64,000 nucleotides of DNA. Origin: Paraphysoderma sedebokerense (taxonomy: Eukaryota > Blastocladiomycota > Physodermatomycetes > Physodermatales > Physodermataceae). The DNA is taken from contig JAHLJZ010000098.1 of NCBI GenBank assembly GCA_025602915.1, forward strand, positions 23,290 through 87,289, written 5' to 3'. Below, piece after piece: positions 40,502 to 53,756 of the stretch (within the stretch, counting starts at the first letter, position 1; each line of letters starts with the position of its first letter). The position numbers and the translations under genes were made by a program. The notes under the pieces are model-generated. The model saw only the letters and a program-made list of their open reading frames with translations. It had not been told where the DNA came from and made no database searches.

Positions 40502-42949
40502 CTACTCAATCCCATTCTTGACATTTTCCACAACATTATACATTTGATCTAACCACCCTTCTCTCCTTGCTGTTTGCAAAAAATCCCGTCGTCTGGACAT
40601 GGATTTATTCCCTTTAGAGACTCGTAGTTTATGCCGTTCTTGAGGATTGGTAGAATGTTCCAGGATGATATCTTCTTCAGGAGTCCACCAAAGTGATTTC
40701 GTGGCTACATAGAGATGTTAATTCGGGCTGACTTAAGCAAAGATAGGGCAGAACCAGTACCTCCGTGACCCCTTCTTAGCACGTCCAAGCAGTTTTTGGC
40801 GTTTAAACTGCACTCGTACATTACACTTAATACAACTTCTTTACTTTGTCCAGACAACTCACACAATATTCGTATACCTTCGTCAGGCGGGAGCTCAGTG
40901 ATAGAGTCCAGCAATTTAGAAGTGCTAGGGGACCAGATTAACTGCTCGTTTCGACTTCCTTCTGCACGCTGGGGAGTCATTGTTGCAGACTTTTGAGAAG
41001 GAGGTGGGGAGCGAAAGTATTCTGGAGATTTGGACGGTGATCGAGAATGAGTGCGTTGGCGAGGTGGACTAGAGTTTAATACGATCTCAGAGACTGAAAT
41101 GGATATTCGGAGCGGAAACAGTCAGTCAAACATTATTCTTCCAATATAAAGAGCGCGAAGGCAAAAACAATACCATTCTTCATTTTCTTGGAGGGTGGTT
41201 CATTTCGTTCTAGATGCAATCAAATGTCAATCTGATGTTTCAACAATTTACGGCACAGAATAGCAGGTAGCCATACCGTCGTCAACATGAGCGACACTTT
41301 GTAAATAAGAATCCATCAATCCATCTTCCTCGTCCAAATTTCCTTCACTTTCCTGGACGTTGCCGTGCTTCCGTTTCTTGACAACACTGATTTCTTGCGG
41401 ACTAGTTTCCACGAGCTTCTCTTTCCCTTTGTCCTTCGATTTTCGTGATTTCGTTGAAGAATGCTTTGGTGAGACTTCTTCGAATCGGACTTGAGCTGGC
41501 GGAGAGTTTTCAATTTCCTCTGCTCTGCCACTGCTTCTCATTCTTTCTTTGGAGTGAGGTTCGATTTCTTCGTCGTATTCATAGTGACTTTGGGAAGGCA
41601 AAGAAAATATTTTGGATCCCGGAGAAGAAGATGCGGGGTACGGTGATTTACGGGGAGAGGCTTGTCGACTGGATGATGGACGAGGAGTGGCCAGCTCCTC
41701 CTCCTCCTCCTCGACCTCCACTTCGTCGTCCTCCCTTTCACGAATTAAATCCGGCGAGTGTTGCTTAGGAGATTCCTCCAAAACAAGTTCGCGAGGGACG
41801 GCGCCTCTATTTGGAGATGCCAAGCGTGAAGTCGAGGGTTCAGACGGTTTAAACGGAGATCGCAATGGGGAACGAGGTTCGTGCTGCTGTGCAGTCCGTT
41901 GTTTTTGGGGACTTGACCTTGCTGTCGCAGCTGTCGGAGGGAAAGGCAAACGACTTGTAGAGAATTGGAGAGTTCGTTGCTTGGCCTCTTCTTGTGCTTT
42001 GAGGACTGGGGCTATAGTTTTGATCCACCGTTCTCGCCAGGAATGCATTGTATGGTGGGGATACTATATTTTCAACAAAGTCAGAGCTTTCGTATTGGGA
42101 GCTGCACTTATTATACACTACAAACCTTTGCCGCTAAATCTATGAACGCATCGTTTCCGCCATAAGATATAGCAAGGCCTCGTGACTTCACAAATGCTTT
42201 CAGTATCTCATCATCGTCGACCGTAAAATTGGTACGGCTAAATTGAAAATGGATACACCAAAAGGAAGTAATTGTTTAATTCATTTAGTTACATTACTAT
42301 ATTTGTATCATTATTGAAATGAATGAATGAAGTCATAACACATACACTCGTTTGGCTTTCACCTTCTTGGCTGAATAGGGTCTCTCGGGTAACAGTTTGC
42401 CGGCTTCTATGCTTTCTGTGACCCATTTTTTCATCAAAACTGCCCCATCCAAAGTAGATGGCCTGTCAACAATGATCTTATCTGCACTTGCGGGGGTATT
42501 AACCACCATGCCACCATGATCCTACATTAAAAATAAACAAACGGTAGAACGCGGCATTAAAGATTTAGGTATATAATCACTTTGGTCCAGAGTGGACTTC
42601 ATGCAAAGTAGAGACATTCAGCCATTGACATCAGAAAAAATGATTAAGAATCATCAATGGATCAAAACTCCCGCGCATTCCTTCGCCATTAATCAGAGTT
42701 ATTGGTCTCTCTATCACACCGCCCATCCACATAAGCTAGTAGCTTTTGAATCACTGTGCTGTGAAGGAAACACTCTACCTGAATACCAGTTCGAATAGCT
42801 CCCATTCCATTAAACTGTGCAACAAATATCCTAAGAGGCTTGTCATCTTTGACAAACAAATCCGGATGTTGTTTTTCAGTCGACCCCTGCTCGCTCGGTT
42901 GGTCCGTAGTGACTTTCGACTTGTCGTTTGGCCCACTGCGTTTGGACAT
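40502..42949 (-). CDS. RAP1: Telomeric protein RAP1 (TERF2IP-like)
   Basis: Six exons (42731..42949, 42346..42521, 42126..42237, 41277..42063, 40761..41093, 40502..40704) encode about 609 aa. An N-terminal BRCT-like domain spans about residues 36-110 (LRIFVAQF ... DHGGMVVN ... VLMKKWVTESIEAG). The Rap1-type Myb domain follows at about 130-185: RTNFTVDDDEILKAFV, GGNDAFIDLAAK, YPHHTMHSWRERWIKTI; FT.DDD and HT..SWR.R are family signatures. A long charged, Ser/Pro-rich linker leads to a C-terminal RCT-like domain (PDEGIRILCELSGQSKEVV ... LWWTPEEDIIL). Rap1 acts at telomeres through shelterin-type partners or direct DNA binding. The exon 1 donor (GTGGAT) is weak and is the least certain junction. 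Confidence 0.87.
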
Positions 42950-43674
42950 TTTAAGGAAGGAAGTTGGTATATACGATATCTAAAAAATTCGGTTTGAGAG
43001 AGGACAGCTGTTGCGAAGTTCTAGCGTAAATGAGGTTTTGTCAAACAAATCTTGTAATTGTATGCGGTGATGCTTTGGCAGCTGAACTTTACGCTCCTCT
43101 CCAAATTATCACAATTCCAAACATTAAACAAATCGCCATATAGAACGGATGCATATCAAGAATGAATATCAAATCACAAAATTCAGTACATTTTTGTCAA
43201 TACAGGGCAATTAGTTTTACTTCCTAGTGTTATCAGTAGTCCTTCTCGTGTATCTATGCAATAATGCCTGACGGCATAAGGTGGTCGCTGAAAAAAAACT
43301 GCCTGCAGCCTTAAATGCAGGAATGTTCGTCTTAGAAATGTGAAGTTTCATCAAAATGCTGTAGCGGACCAAAAGGATAATTCTAATGACGGCGGCTTTC
43401 TACAAAGGTTATACTGTTGGATTTTTATGTATGAGCGTTGAATAAATACATGGCAGTGATTGTATAGTAAATATATAAGAATTGCCTACGTATAACAATA
43501 TGAAGATATATATTGTTGATCCATTTAATTTACTAGCTCGGGTAATTTGTTTCATCTGTATTGATCCAACTATTTCTCGACTCCATTTCAGCTGATCGTT
43601 CCGAACTCTACCGTCCTTGAATCAGATATCAATACTTATGACCATCAACGAACTTCTGTCGTTTCGATAAAAAT
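42950..43674. other. Divergent intergenic region
   Basis: Shared upstream region of RAP1 (-) and the hydroxylase gene (+). AT-rich, with no recognised element or gene. Confidence 0.4.
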
Positions 43675-44621
43675 ATGTATTTTACCGCAGATTACATGAC
43701 GTTGATGCAGATGCTTTCGAAATCGGTTTTTATCTCCTCTGCATCATGTGCCGTATACCTGATATACACCGAAATGTTCTTCCAATATAGTCTTCGACTT
43801 TACAAATCCGGCCAATTAGCAAGATTAAACCCCATTAAATACACTCGGTCATTCGCACCAACATTTCTCTCAATGTTTGCCATAACCTTTCCGACATCAT
43901 TCTTTTATCTAAACTTTGTCAAAGCTAGCCCTGTTCAATGGACTTATTCTTTCAACATCGCCTCAGCCACCGTTCTGACTACAATATTTCTACTGATATC
44001 AGATACTTTTTTCTTTCACATTCATTATGCGCTTCATAAAAATAAGCGATTGTTTGCTTTGGTGCACGCAAATCATCATACTCAGAAAAATGTGACGGCT
44101 TGGTCCACTGGTGTTGCAGAGTTTTCGGAAAACCTGATTTTGATCGCTCCAATCTGGGTCATGTATACTTATTTTACGATATTTGTAAGGGGCGAACTGA
44201 ATATATGGGATTATTTTATCCCATTTATTACCAGTTCTTACATATTCGTCCGTAAGTTTGTACTTTCTGTTGTCAACTATCCCCCTCGCTCTGCTGACGA
44301 TCTCCTTGAATCTTTTCATCGTCGCATTCTCCTGTACCCTTTCCCTACGCAGTCGGCCACTCTGGATTTATTCGCACAAACTATAAACTGTCGCTTCCAT
44401 TCCCTGTTTTGTTCGTTTTAATAATATTCGGGCGGTTATTTAACATACGATATCAAAGACCCGTCGATCATGAGATTCATCATGTCCTGGTTCATGGAAA
44501 TTACAGCTTATTCTTCAAGCATTGGGATTCTATTTACAGAACAGAAAAGCATTTGAAGAGGAGAGAAAAGATATGGATGTGGTGTACGCAAAAGAATGAA
44601 GAGATACTGGTGGACGGGTAA
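43675..44621 (+). CDS. Fatty acid hydroxylase / sterol desaturase-type membrane enzyme
   Basis: Two exons (43675..44251, 44353..44621) join in phase 1 to encode 281 aa. The three histidine boxes that bind the di-iron centre are present: HYALH (HX3H), HANHH (HX2HH) and HEIHH (HX2HH). Hydrophobic segments flank them (VYLIYTEMFFQ, FLSMFAITFPTSFFYL, ENLILIAPIWVMYTYF, LPFPVLFVLIIFG), fitting an ER membrane protein. The superfamily includes ERG25/ERG3-type sterol oxidases and fatty acid or sphingolipid hydroxylases. This protein does not obviously match any one of these, so the substrate is open. There is no cytochrome b5 domain. It is a neighbour of telomere and lectin genes with no pathway link. 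Confidence 0.87.
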
Positions 44622-45229
44622 TTGCGAAGTAGTTAAAGATAGGTACCTTAAATTGTTAGTTAATATATAATGCAGCACATATAATAGTTATACGTAGTAG
44701 ATATTATTTCAATAGGTTTGTTTGACATATTAAATTGTGATTGCCATACTGTAAGTGTCCTGCAAATTCATATCCCTTTTTTACCGCGAATGAAAGTATG
44801 ATTGCCAAGAACGCGCCGTATGTCGGATCCATGGAAATCGCCAAGATCCGCAATAATCATATTCGTTGCGACTTGCATTTACACTCTGACTCGACTGGTA
44901 TTGTGAATATCGCGGTCGTCAGAAAACGCAAAGTGGACAAATCTTAAGCGAAATTACAAGTATAGAGTTATTTGAATTGCATATCAAAGCACCTACATAT
45001 TATCGTTGGCTTGATATGAATCAGTAAGGTGGGCGGTACTCTTTATTTTCATTTTAATGGTACACAGACTTAACAGGAGTAATTTGAATAATTTTGTACA
45101 TGAAACAGGATGAATAGAAATATTTAACAATTGAGCGCATCAGATAATGCAAACTGAAATTGGAAAAAACGAATGATAAATATATACATCAAAAGTGGCA
45201 AGGCTGAGAGCCTGAGACAATGTATTCGA
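44622..45229. other. Convergent intergenic region
   Basis: A 68-codon ORF at 44741-44947 has no family features and no supporting context. The region otherwise looks like 3' UTRs. Confidence 0.4.
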
Positions 45230-46396
45230 TTAGACAGAGATGGGTAAACTATTTGTTACCGGCATTTTGTCATGTTTTTGAGGCTTTCCATCTTGGTCCA
45301 GATACCAGTATCCTACTCTGCTGCAATCTGTCCGTTTATAATTCATTTTAATTACACCGTCCCCAATTTGCGCGATATGATCAAACGCCGGACGGTATAA
45401 GTCGAAGTGATCGACGCTGGTATCATTGCACCAATTCTGCTTTCCTTTGTCTTCATTGATTTTGTGAATGCCAGGGCAGGCTAAGTCAAGCAAATGTCCA
45501 AAAAGTCAGTATATCATTGTATGACGCAAAATCGTCTTTAATGATATATCAATGAAGAAAGCCATTAATGAAACTAATCAACTGTACCATCCAAAATCTT
45601 TACCACGACACTGTTTCCGGCCTTGCAAGTATTGTTATGGTCATTTTTCACGTCATTCCAGTAATCCTCGCATTTAATCTCAAAACAGATGCCGCAAGTT
45701 GTAATATATTGGGTAGAATTTTAGGCGGAAACCACGGAAACAGGAATGTATTGGAGAATACAAAACAGATTTACTAATGTTGAGACTAATTCAGAGTTGC
45801 TACAAGACTAATTATGCTACAAGATATTGGTGACGAGAAATCTGAAATATTACATGTATCACATCAAATTAGTATCAATGAACGCTTGTTGATGTGCGAT
45901 ACACACGTCTTTAACTTTAACCTGGCGTAACAATAAGAAACCACAATTGACATGAATCCTTACATTAGTAGTTTGGTCATAACAAGTGGGGTCTTTATTA
46001 GGATCACTATTGTATTGACATTGCGGGGCAGACCACACAGAGGAATGATCCGATACTGCAGCGAAAGCCCCGGCAGAGGCACCACTGGGGAATGAGATGT
46101 CAACAGAGGAAGGTAATTTATGTGCGTCATCGGTTTGCCGTGAAATGCATGTCAACTCGTGCAAATCCTTTGTTTTATAAGCTGCTTCTCCATTTTCGGG
46201 ACTACAAATCAAACGTTGCTGCAAGTTGGTATTTTAAAATAAGCTCTCATGGATCATTCAAATAGATAACAAACGAAGGATAATATGAAGCTCTCCCTTG
46301 GCTCCATACACTCTCACTGACTGCTGTCGGACCACTCAGTACAAGTCCAGAAAGTCCGATGATCGTTACGCTGGTTACAGAGATTAGAGAATTCAT
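45230..46396 (-). CDS. Expansin-like (DPBB/RlpA-fold) secreted protein, model incomplete
   Basis: The 5' exon (46271..46396) has a signal peptide, MNSLISVTSVTIIGLSGLVL, and GRASYYPSF, typical of the expansin/barwin-like start. The next exon (45964..46218) joins in phase 0 and is Cys-containing. Two C-terminal exons (about 45588..45700 and 45230..45480) give the strongest match: CGICFEIKC, CKAGNSVVVKILDACPG, then HFDLYRPAFDHIAQIGDGVI and MNYKRTDC, as in double-psi beta-barrel expansins. I could not find an AG acceptor that links the second exon to the CGIC exon: an in-frame stop lies just upstream with no AG between. Either the gene is broken, the intron is unusual, or there is a sequence error. 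The expected role is loosening of plant or fungal wall polysaccharide without hydrolysis. Confidence 0.6.
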
Positions 46397-46472
46397 TTTG
46401 TATTGCTCTTAGATAGATAGAAGTTATATTAGATTTTAGGATTGATAGTGTTACAGGAATGGGCATGCGGAC

Positions 46473-46480
46473 CTTTTATA
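46473..46480 (-). promoter_or_regulatory. TATA box of the expansin-like gene
   Basis: TATAAAAG on the minus strand, 77 bp upstream of the ATG at 46396. It is a strong match and suggests the 5' end of this gene is intact. Confidence 0.5.
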
Positions 46481-48454
46481 TCTTCGACAGCTCTTCCAAA
46501 ATTACCTAAATTTCGTTCTAAAATAAGCTGTTAATCAAAATTGGCTTCACATTCACATAATGTGGAATCATTATTAGAGCATCGACATCAAAATAATTTT
46601 CAGCATTCCATTAACAATCACTGTTTATTACAAACATGGCACAATGTGTGTCAGTGTATGTGAGCGTCAAGAACCTGTTTACTGGTGTCATGCGCAATTT
46701 GATAAATTGCACAATTCAACTATACCATAAACTTCTGTTTATGCTTCTGTATTGCTGAAACTAGCTTTTGTGTTGTATAATCGTGTTTTATGTGTGTTAT
46801 GGCAATTTCCTATACCCAAACGCGTTTTAAGCACGTTCGTCGATAGAAACTGAAATGGAAGTTTCGGCGTGTATTGTTTCAAAAATCAGGTGCTTCGGAT
46901 AAACTTTACGTTTCCATCCACATCAAGTGTAGTACTTGCAACTTTGTGAATTCAAAATTAAATTGGAATTCATTTCAGCCTTGATTTATTAAAATAAATT
47001 TAGAGTACGAACTCGGCATCATTTTAACCGAGTTTACACCGGATTACGCAAACATTATTTACAACCCCAAATAGATAATGCAGCAAAAAATGTTGTTACT
47101 ACTATATAACGCCATTGAGGTGAAATAAAACCTAAATAGCCCATTAGAATACTCAATATGTCTGCCCAGAATAGCGCCCGTAAGTGAAGATTTTAATATG
47201 TCTGTTATTTATTTGAAATATGCTGAGGTCGTTTCAAATATTCGGTCCGTGACGACTGACGAGGAATATATACAATTCATTTTAGAAATGACTCTGATGG
47301 GTGGCCTGTCAACGCACAGATCAGAGAACACACCGCCAATATCAGGTAGCGAAATACGGATGAAACGTAATAACTTCTCATTGAAAAACTCCACGCTTTT
47401 TTTGAGTGCGAATGAAATACGGAATATTGTACCCCCAGGATCCATAATGCTTACTGGTGTATTACTCATGGTGTCCGTATAAATGTTAACACCGAGAATG
47501 TGAATTTTTTAAATTTTGTAGTATTTTGAGCAAATCAGTTCTCAGGATCTCCAAATATACTGGGAATTTGCATGCATCATGCGGCGAATATTTGAATTTA
47601 TTAGTCATATTAAGTTAGAGCAGCTTTAGACCGTCCACGTTAGAAGGTTCTCGTCAAAACCGCTTCATCCGTTGTCCACGCGCCAGGACGGACGAATTTT
47701 GCGCGCAGTAAATAATATCATTCAGTTTAAGCTTACGTTCGGCTATTCCAAGAACATAACGTATTTGTAGTCCTATTGCGTGACCTCTTTTACAGCTATT
47801 GCCCACTGCGACTGGATCAGCCATCAGATGAGGTGTGCATGTCTGTCAGAGTCCGGAATCCGGAGACTCGCCGAGTTGCTGACTCATCGTTTCCTTCCTG
47901 ACGACATGTTCCTTCACTCAGTGGGACCGAGTGGGTCATTCCATCAAGGACAACGTATTGATAGAAGGACTCATTAATCCGGCGCTCTGTGTCATTTTGA
48001 TAAAGACTTCATTATTTTTGGACCTCGGATCTTTCCTACATCTGCCATCTTCTTATGGATCAATTCACTTCACCAGCCCCCATTTCCTTCGTTAGAATGA
48101 ATAGACCAATGTATCTCCCTTAGCTGACGATGATTTAATAATTTTTGTTTGAGATGGGCAGACGATCACCTCCTGGTTTTGTCGCCCATCCGCTATTGTC
48201 ATAGATGGGCTGGTGGGGGAATGAGATTTTTAATTCTCGGAAAAAGTGATTTTGAGGTTACGCAGCGGAGTGCTTACCTGCGGGGTGGCGAACGCGGACA
48301 AAGGCGAAAAGTCCGAGTGAGCGCGGACGGCATTGTTCCACCCATGACCGCTCACCTGAATATATTATCATGGATGATGATGAATGCGACACGGTCAACT
48401 GATTTTTTTGTCCGTCTGGCCCTCTGGAACGTCTGACGCAATGTCCCTCCTTCC

Positions 48455-48461
48455 TATATAA
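48455..48461 (+). promoter_or_regulatory. TATA box of the C2H2 gene
   Basis: TATATAA, about 135 bp upstream of the start ATG at 48595, in a position consistent with a short 5' UTR. Confidence 0.4.
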
Positions 48462-48594
48462 AGTCTATTAAATCGCTGCCCTCCCAAAGACAGAAAAGTA
48501 TTTTTGATCATCCCCATTCGCACTCGAAGCCCAGGCCAGGCCGTTCGGTTTTTGCAGTGATAAAAGTCTCGTTAATTCAGTTGATTCAGGCGAA

Positions 48595-49682
48595 ATGAGC
48601 ACATTCGTACCGGTCGATCAGTCCACAATTTGTTCAACGCAGTTGTTCAATCAATTGCTCACATCACAGACGCACGAGTTATCTTATTTTATCAATCATG
48701 CCTCTAGTCCTCCCGCTCCAATCTTGCCTCCAAACATCATACCAACTCCCTCTGGGTCCCTAGATACTCTCTTGCCCAACATGAATTGCTCCAATTCCGC
48801 TCCAATTCCCTCCTCAATCGACACTGCGACCCAGGCCGCCTTCGCCGCACTAAATTTTCCAACCCCGAATGACTTCCTAAATACGTCTACTGCTGTGTCA
48901 AGCATGTCGGCGACACCATTCACGAATATACAAACCATTTATCCTCCAACTCCGCAGTCTCCTTTTGAAAATCGGAATTTATTCGACTCCCTTAGTCTCT
49001 CCGACAACTTGCTGCTCACCGGCATTCCCCTAAATTCACCTTCAGCAACATCGTCACAAATTAGCTCACCAACTTTTGTTCAATTATCTGATATATCTAA
49101 ACCGATCCAACAGTTACAACCATTCCTGCCTTCTCCACCCCTCGGAACTCCTTTACCGAGCCCAACAATTATTTGTCCGTCTTCACCTTTACTTTCCCCT
49201 CCGCCTGTGAAAAACCATCAAAACATTCATCGTGATTGTAAATTCAATTCATCAAGTCACAATATAAATAGAAAACTCAAAAGATCGTTCGTATGTGAAG
49301 TTTGTGATAAAGTATTTCATAAACGTTACAACCTTACGGTATGTTTATAATCAAATTACATTGCTTGAGTCACACATTGCAGAGAAATTAACCATTATTT
49401 GTGTTCGTTCTATACAACAGAGTCATATGGTCAGTCATTCAAACCTCAGACCGTTCAAGTGTGTGCCTTGCGGAAGATTATTCGCCCGAAAGCATGACTG
49501 CGTACGACACGTTAAAACTGTACATGGTAAAGGTACAGTTCAACTTTTCTTTTTCAACTTTGTTCCTTGACTCCTGAATTCTGGTTATAAAGACTGGCTT
49601 GAGTAATGACTAACACTGTCTTTTTTCCTTTGACGTTCACTGATGATCAGATAACATCAATCTCAAGTTTGCCATATCTTAA
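48595..49682 (+). CDS. C2H2 zinc-finger transcription factor
   Basis: Three exons (48595..49338, 49421..49526, 49651..49682) encode 293 aa. The first 220 residues are Ser/Pro/Thr/Asn-rich and probably form an activation region. Two C2H2 fingers follow near the C-terminus: FVCEVCDKVFHKRYNLTSHM (C-x2-C-x12-H-x3-H) and FKCVPCGRLFARKHDCVRH (C-x2-C-x12-H-x4-H), split by intron 1. The second finger (RLFARKHDCVRH) resembles fungal Crz1-type fingers. The last exon adds only ten residues; without that splice the frame runs on to about 49570. A nuclear DNA-binding regulator is clear; its targets are not. Confidence 0.85.
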
Positions 49683-50059
49683 TATGTGAGAATGGTGCAA
49701 TTGATTTGTTCTGTACATTAATATTTAGCTGTTTACCACTGATTACTATGCTGCCTAATTATAATTAAAACAAAAATCTAGGATCAGGACAGTCTGTAAA
49801 ATTGATGCTATGATATCATTTAACTGTGGGATTATTATATGTATAAACCAAAAAAATAAATGGGATAAATGTTTTGGTCGAGGAGATACAATATAATAGG
49901 GTACCGAACTATTTATTGATTAGATACAATGTTATATTAAAATTCTGGAATTGTGAGATACAGAATTCTACGATGTTGGATACACCGAAAATAATAAATC
50001 AACCTTATAATTAAACTAACCAGAAGATACATTAAACCCTCAACGAACGTTTATATAAT
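49683..50059. other. Convergent intergenic region
   Basis: AT-rich 3' UTR space between the C2H2 gene and the spartin-like gene. No gene is seen. Confidence 0.45.
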
Positions 50060-52004
50060 TTACTTTCCCAACTTAGCCTTTGTATTGCCATTTGTTAAAT
50101 GATTGCCGTTACCGTTACCATTGTTACCGTTCATCAACGCCCCCATTAACATCTGGTTGCCCAACATCATAGGCATCATGTTTGCATGACTTGCGTCATC
50201 ATCTTCTTCTACTCCGATCTGTGCTGCATTTTTCTTCCCAGCCAACTCTTTCACAGTTCCTTTGACGACACCTTTCATCATTGCTTTTCTTCTTAAACCT
50301 TTGGTATCAAAGTAAACTAATGTTAAGTTTTCAGTGACACCAGCTAATTCACTGGCTACTTCACCAGCTTCGGCTCCGTATTTGTGATTGATCAAATCTA
50401 CAGCCGAACTAGTTGTAGATTTGACAATGATGCGGGTGGAATCTGAAACGGCGTCAAATACGGTAGCAAGGGCTTTAAGTGTTTCGGTTGTTGCTTTGAG
50501 AGCTGTGTTTGTGTTTTTCTGTAGATATTTATTAATATTGAATGTTAGTATTACGAGAAGTAAGGTGATAGACAAGCAAATTTAAGTATGTGGCACATAC
50601 CCCACCAATGGTTTTATTTTGTTTGATCTTCTGTGCTATGGCGGTACCAACAGATGTTGCGAACAAGGCGGCAGCAGTACCAGCCATTGACGAAGCCTTC
50701 ACCGCAACTTCAGACATTTGTTTAACCGTTTGGACCTTTGCTTTTGTTTCCGGAGTAAACGTCAAGGGAGCTTGATTGGGCTTAATTTGTGATTTCACTT
50801 GTTGCGATGCCCTAAGAAAAAGAAAGAAACATTAATATCAAACCCTCACACAACTGAAAATCTTAAATGAAAGAAGCGTACGATTCAATGCCAGCTCCAA
50901 CCATTTCAGCACCTTGAATCATGTACTTCGACAAGGTTTCACTGTGACGAACCATCGCTGAGCTCGTGGCGGCGGCAACGGTGATGACTGGGGTATAGTC
51001 TGCAGTCTTTGCCTGATCGAATGAAAATTATTAGTTAAATTCAGATTCTCCGATTTTGACTTCTCTATTATGAGCCAACAAACCTTTTGCATCAATTCCT
51101 GTAATCCTTCCGGCATTTGCAACACAACTGGCGTAACGTCACTACCCTCCATACTTCTAACCTGATCAGTCTCTTCAAACTTGACATTTTGAGCCAACTT
51201 CCCAACTATCTCACCACGATTGTTCACTAAGGCTAAGGTATTCTTCATCGATTCATTGGGCAACGAGAAGGTCGTGTAATGTTGGAGGAGATCTTGGAAA
51301 GTTTCCAGATTATCGGGAGCAGGTCTAAATTATAAGCAATAAATTTTCAACTTAATTCATCTTGTACTAATACCGAGGATGGCAAGGAATATTGTAATGT
51401 AAGGATAAACGATAGTAGGCACACACCTAACCAATTCGACTCTATACATAACCCCTGGCTCATTCATGCTAGGAAACAGAAAGCATGATTCTCCTTGTTT
51501 GAATACTCTAGTTTGAGCATCAAGATTCAATTGAAATGCTTCAGGTTTTGATTTTGGGGAAGCCGAGTACGAAATTGAGGAGGCAACCATAATAACCTAT
51601 TACAAGACGTCGAGAGAAATTGCAAAACAGACAAGCAATTAGTGACTTCGTGTTATAAAGCGATGCAACATGTACGATATGAGAATCATTTCTGGTAATC
51701 TTGTCATTTCCATACAACAGAAAAACCATTATTGACGGAACTAAATCCCCCCGATACGAGAACTCTGATTTAAGAATTGGAGACGTCAACATACCAATTC
51801 TTCTCTTGCATTTCCCAACAATTTTGTTTTATCGTTATTCTTTTTCTGTTCATCTTCTTCATCAAAAACAAGTTCAAAGATTTGTAGTTCTCCCGTTCCT
51901 AATACTTTCTCTTCCCCGTTACTTAACCTCGTAATTTGCGCGTTGGGAATGGACAGTAAAAGGTCGGCTTCGGCCAAAGATAGGGCTTTCGAGGGTGAAG
52001 ACAT
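50060..52004 (-). CDS. Senescence-domain (spartin/ERD7-like) protein
   Basis: Six exons (51795..52004, 51427..51596, 51084..51324, 50882..51012, 50601..50811, 50060..50518) encode 473 aa. The N-terminal part has FKQGESCFLFPSMNEPGVMY. The C-terminal half is a senescence domain: Ala/Gly/Thr-rich amphipathic helices (VKASSMAGTAAALFATSVGT, TETLKALATVFDAVSDST, AVDLINHKYGAEAGEVASEL, LTLVYFDTKGLRRKAMMKGV). Spartin and plant ERD7 use this region to bind lipid droplets or membranes, so a lipid-droplet or organelle surface role is likely. No MIT domain was recognised. The end has a simple Asn/Gly repeat. All phases agree. Confidence 0.85.
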
Positions 52005-52619
52005 TGCGATACTGGTTTTGGTTGATAGACTGAAGATTTTAATATGGACTGACGGAATTGGATAGTCTTAAACGCTTTGTGTTTGGAGATTCGAACTGAG
52101 AGAATCTGTCTTTGACTTTTATTCTTAATGGATGACAGGTGAATTTTATTCCAGTGCTGTCAATTACAAGATATTGCTTTGATCGAAGTTTCTTTTGCCA
52201 ACATTGTAGAGACTAATCCCCGACACACACAATTCGAAGGGCGGAAGTTTGTGGATGTGAAAATGAAAAGGGAATCCCTGTAAAGCTTCTTGTATTCCCT
52301 CTTGCGCCGCTGCATGTCATTTGTTCTTGTTCATCTGCATCTTGATCAAGTTCCCTGCAGCGGCGTGACAACTTTCAGCGGCTCAAGAAGAGCACTTCGA
52401 ATTATGGGGGCGTTACTGCGGGATGAATACTCTTTATAGTGACGGCGAGTGATATACGGAAATTGAAACAGAACGAAGAATCAGAGTACACATCTTTTAT
52501 CCTAAAGCAATATCATACAACAAATTTTCATACATTTAGGGTATCTTGAATTCCAGTCCTGACTCTATCAAAATTATCTTTCACCGTTCATTTAAATTGG
52601 ACATTCTAAGTGGAAATAT
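52005..52619. other. Intergenic region between two minus-strand genes
   Basis: This is the upstream region of the spartin-like gene and the 3' flank of IDI1. No gene is seen. Confidence 0.4.

Positions 52620-53756
<1,137 letters not shown>

Larger units (their letters stand above)
46397..48594. other. 2.2-kb gene-poor region
   Basis: Several ORFs of 60-95 codons exist on both strands (for example 47198-47482 and its reverse), but none has a recognisable family or good exon signals. A short perfect hairpin (GCAATTT/AAATTGC, loop GAT) lies at 46694-46710. The right end is the upstream region of the C2H2 gene. Confidence 0.4.

Noticed and set aside
42725-42790. An intron in RAP1 exon 1 starting at the GTAGAG near 42778
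   Set aside because: It would be only about 20 bp and the frame reads through well as part of the BRCT-like domain.
44741-44947. 68-codon ORF with scattered Cys and His
   Set aside because: No signal peptide, no recognisable motif and no promoter or splice support.
45640-45720. U12-type (AT-AC) intron joining the expansin halves
   Set aside because: No U12 branch-site consensus or matching 5' site could be found.
46694-46710. 7-bp perfect hairpin as a terminator or ncRNA
   Set aside because: Too short and isolated in AT-rich DNA to support a function.
47198-47482. 95-codon ORF and an equally long reverse ORF
   Set aside because: Both strands are open over the same bases and neither shows a family motif or exon signals.
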